DNA of 37,259 bases, taken from the NCBI GenBank assembly GCA_001799675.1, contig MGTX01000013.1, positions 1 through 37,259 of the forward strand, in the 5' to 3' direction. The notes below the pieces were generated by a model. The model saw only the letters and a list, made by a program, of their open reading frames with translations. It ran no database searches and was not told the DNA's origin. Shown here piece after piece: positions 35,673-37,259 of the stretch. A program made the translations under genes and the position numbers. The stretch's first letter is position 1. Each line of letters starts with the position of its first letter. The stretch is from Elusimicrobia bacterium GWA2_66_18. Lineage in GTDB: Bacteria > Elusimicrobiota > Elusimicrobia > UBA1565 > UBA9628.

Positions 35673-36514
35673 TGAAGACTCTCCGGCTGATTTCGCTGCT
35701 GGCGCTCGGCGCCGTTTCAGCGCGCGCCGCGGCCCCGATCCGGTTGGTCGTCTCGGAGCTCTCGTCGATTTCCGCGGCCCGCCCTCTGGTCATGCCGGCC
35801 GCGGCGACCGGCTTCTCTCCGGCGCCGGTCTTGCCCGCCGCCTCGCTTGCTCCCACGCCGACGCAGGCCTTGCCGCTTGAGATCTCTCCGGCCTTCGACG
35901 GCGCCGTCCCGGCGGCGGACGGCGACTCGGTCTATCCGCGCCTCGCGGTTTCCGAGGACCGGACCTTCCGCCTGACGCTTCAACTCAACGCCGTCCGCAA
36001 TGCGGTGGCACGCGCGCTCGGGGCGCTGCGCGAGAGCGTGGCGCTCGGCGGCTGGAGCGGGCCGCGCACGACGCTCGACGAGTCGTGCTGCGGCGACGCC
36101 GCGCCGAAGCTCGCCCTGCTCCTGCGCGCGCAGGGCGTGCCCGCGCGCCTCGTCGAGGCCGAGTTCCACTATTACGTCATTCTCGATCTTCCGGACGGGC
36201 AGATCATCGTGGACCCGACCGTGCGCCAGTTCTTCGGCAAGAAACTGGCTCCGAGGGCGGTTCCTCACGTGTTCGTCGGCTCCATCGCGGACCTGCATTC
36301 TTTTTTTCAGCGTCACGCCGGCTCGAAGACGACGCGCTACGATCCTCGGAGGATTTATTTCAGCGAGTCCATCGTCCGAGAGGACATGCTTCGCGCTTTC
36401 GAGGCGAAAGCGCGCGCCGGCGGCGCCGCGGAGCACGATCCGCTGCGCCGCTTCCTCAGGCTGCCTCCGGCGGCTGCGCGCCCTCCCGACTCGCCCGGTC
36501 TGATCATCCCCTAA
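35669..36514 (+). CDS. secreted transglutaminase-like (papain-fold) protein
   Basis: This 281-residue exported protein has a signal peptide (MMKTLRLISLLALGAVSARA) and an Ala/Pro-rich stalk to about residue 90. Its folded part carries what looks like a Cys-His-Asp triad of the transglutaminase-like superfamily: Cys141 in ESCCGDAAPKLALLLRAQG, His167 in EAEFHYYVILD and Asp182 in GQIIVDPTVRQFFG. The GVPAR segment before the His strand also fits the family. Activity may be proteolytic, amidase or cross-linking; sequence alone does not say. The start overlaps the stop of the GGDEF gene (ATGA), so the two are translated together. That suggests an exported enzyme under cyclic-di-GMP-related expression. 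Confidence 0.7.
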   Translation: MMKTLRLISLLALGAVSARAAAPIRLVVSELSSISAARPLVMPAAATGFSPAPVLPAASLAPTPTQALPLEISPAFDGAVPAADGDSVYPRLAVSEDRTFRLTLQLNAVRNAVARALGALRESVALGGWSGPRTTLDESCCGDAAPKLALLLRAQGVPARLVEAEFHYYVILDLPDGQIIVDPTVRQFFGKKLAPRAVPHVFVGSIADLHSFFQRHAGSKTTRYDPRRIYFSESIVREDMLRAFEAKARAGGAAEHDPLRRFLRLPPAAARPPDSPGLIIP

Positions 36515-36620
36515 AGAGCGGGTCGGGCAAAAGACATCGCCGACTTGGCCTCCCTCGGCGAGCTTCCTGAGATCGAATCGAAGCTTCTGGGTTCCCCTGG
36601 CGGGACCGGCGGGCCGGGGT

Positions 36621-36626
36621 TATACT
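36621..36626 (+). promoter_or_regulatory. -10 TATACT, leaderless type
   Basis: TATACT is followed by CCAACC and the GTG at 36633. It is the last of the nine strict TANNNT-plus-six cases and supports the GTG as a true start. Confidence 0.6.
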
Positions 36627-36632
36627 CCAACC

Positions 36633-37259
36633 GTGCCCCTCCTTCGTCGAGCGATCCCCCTCTTGTTCGCCGCGGCGTTGGCCGTCTCGGCGCACGCAGG
36701 CGTCGTGTCGCCCGCCGGAGCGGTGTTCACGCCGCCCGCGGGCGAGTGGGCAGGCCCGCTCGGCGTCGTCTTTTCCGACCCGGCCATCACTGCGTTCCTT
36801 CCTCCCGGACTGAGCATGCCCTCTTTGACGCCCGAGGACCTGCGCTCCGCCGCGCCGCTCGTGCAATCCCTCGCCCAAAGCCTGTCCATCACGCCCATGG
36901 CGCTGAAGACGATGGATCCCGTGCAGCGCAAGGCCGCGGTCGAGATGGCCGTCGAGGAGGCGAAGGAGTCCGTGCGAACCAAGGCCTACGAACTGGCCGA
37001 GACCGCGCGCGCTCTTTCCAGGCCGAATCGCGTGATGGACAAGGAAAGCCGCGCCGAACTGTACGCGGCGGTCTCGCACCTGATGGAGATGCGCGAATAC
37101 TACGACCCCTGGCTTGACGATGACGGAAAGGCCGCGATCGAGACGGGCTACGCGTCGGTCTCGGCCCGGGCTTGGGAGGTGCGGACCGCCCTTCTCAAGC
37201 CGGACGCGGACGCCGTCGTCGAACGACGCCCGGCCCGGGCGCCGGCGCCCGCAGCACCG
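36633..37259 (+). CDS. secreted protein of unknown function, truncated by window end
   Basis: An open frame of 209 codons runs from a GTG to the last base without a stop. It begins with a signal peptide (MPLLRRAIPLLFAAALAVSA, cut near HAG). The first part is Pro/Gly-rich (SPAGAVFTPPAGEWAGP), then a helical segment (AAVEMAVEEAKESVRTKAYE, AETARALSRP) and an Ala/Pro-rich stretch at the window edge. No family is recognised. Length, codon use and the signal peptide argue for a real gene, and the TATACT six bases before the GTG agrees. The C-terminal domain is outside the window. Confidence 0.75.
   Translation, partial: MPLLRRAIPLLFAAALAVSAHAGVVSPAGAVFTPPAGEWAGPLGVVFSDPAITAFLPPGLSMPSLTPEDLRSAAPLVQSLAQSLSITPMALKTMDPVQRKAAVEMAVEEAKESVRTKAYELAETARALSRPNRVMDKESRAELYAAVSHLMEMREYYDPWLDDDGKAAIETGYASVSARAWEVRTALLKPDADAVVERRPARAPAPAAP

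Noticed and set aside
1-37259. CRISPR arrays, insertion sequences, prophage genes
   Set aside because: No regularly spaced direct repeats, transposase, integrase or phage structural genes were seen on either strand.

Overview
The window is 37 kb of GC-rich bacterial chromosome, dense with genes and free of phage or transposon genes. Several traits point to a Gram-negative-type (diderm) free-living relative of the Elusimicrobiota or a similar GC-rich phylum. These are secreted FlgD-Ig proteins next to a PorV/PorQ-like barrel, other beta-barrels ending in Phe, a SWIB-domain protein, many short signal-peptide proteins and a PduO-type adenosyltransferase. The lineage is an inference; no rRNA is present to fix it.

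Layout. (1) 160-5442, plus strand: an ORF joining a GIY-YIG domain to a secreted FlgD-Ig protein, a PorV/PorQ-like protein, a PBP1b-type class A penicillin-binding protein, then a small SWIB protein closed by a strong terminator. (2) 5501-9853, minus strand: an apparent operon of secreted proteins (lipoprotein-like protein, S41 protease with PDZ, two tandem HtrA-type S1 proteases, and a protein with a damaged HExxH-like motif). (3) 10093-13941, plus strand: an S1/V8-like protease and an M16 alpha/beta pair, then tRNA-Glu(CTC) on the minus strand. (4) 14121-20613: an S9 peptidase, an M42-like aminopeptidase, two barrels, the cobalamin adenosyltransferase and a zinc-ribbon membrane protein. (5) 20620-25435: a fused M16 peptidase, a tandem FabA-like double hotdog with a FabZ-like partner, and a receiver protein. 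(6) 25467-28302, minus strand: a respiratory module of tetraheme cytochrome c, a ferredoxin with four [4Fe-4S] motifs and an NrfD/DsrP-type membrane subunit. (7) 28428-37259: an HPr-kinase-like protein, LemA, two unknown proteins, a subtilase, a DsbA-like/MauE-like pair, a receiver, a PAS-GGDEF diguanylate cyclase, a transglutaminase-like secreted protein, and a final secreted protein cut by the window edge.

Main observations. At nine genes a TANNNT hexamer lies exactly six bases before the start codon, and three more have a relaxed form. This places transcription starts on or next to the start codon, so much of the window appears to be expressed from leaderless mRNAs. Genes in the visibly less GC-rich 5.2-10 kb block more often carry Shine-Dalgarno sequences. 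Other notable points are the density of peptidases (ten genes), the composite active site predicted in the double FabA protein, M16 peptidases present both split and fused, and a NrfD electron-transfer module without any catalytic subunit.
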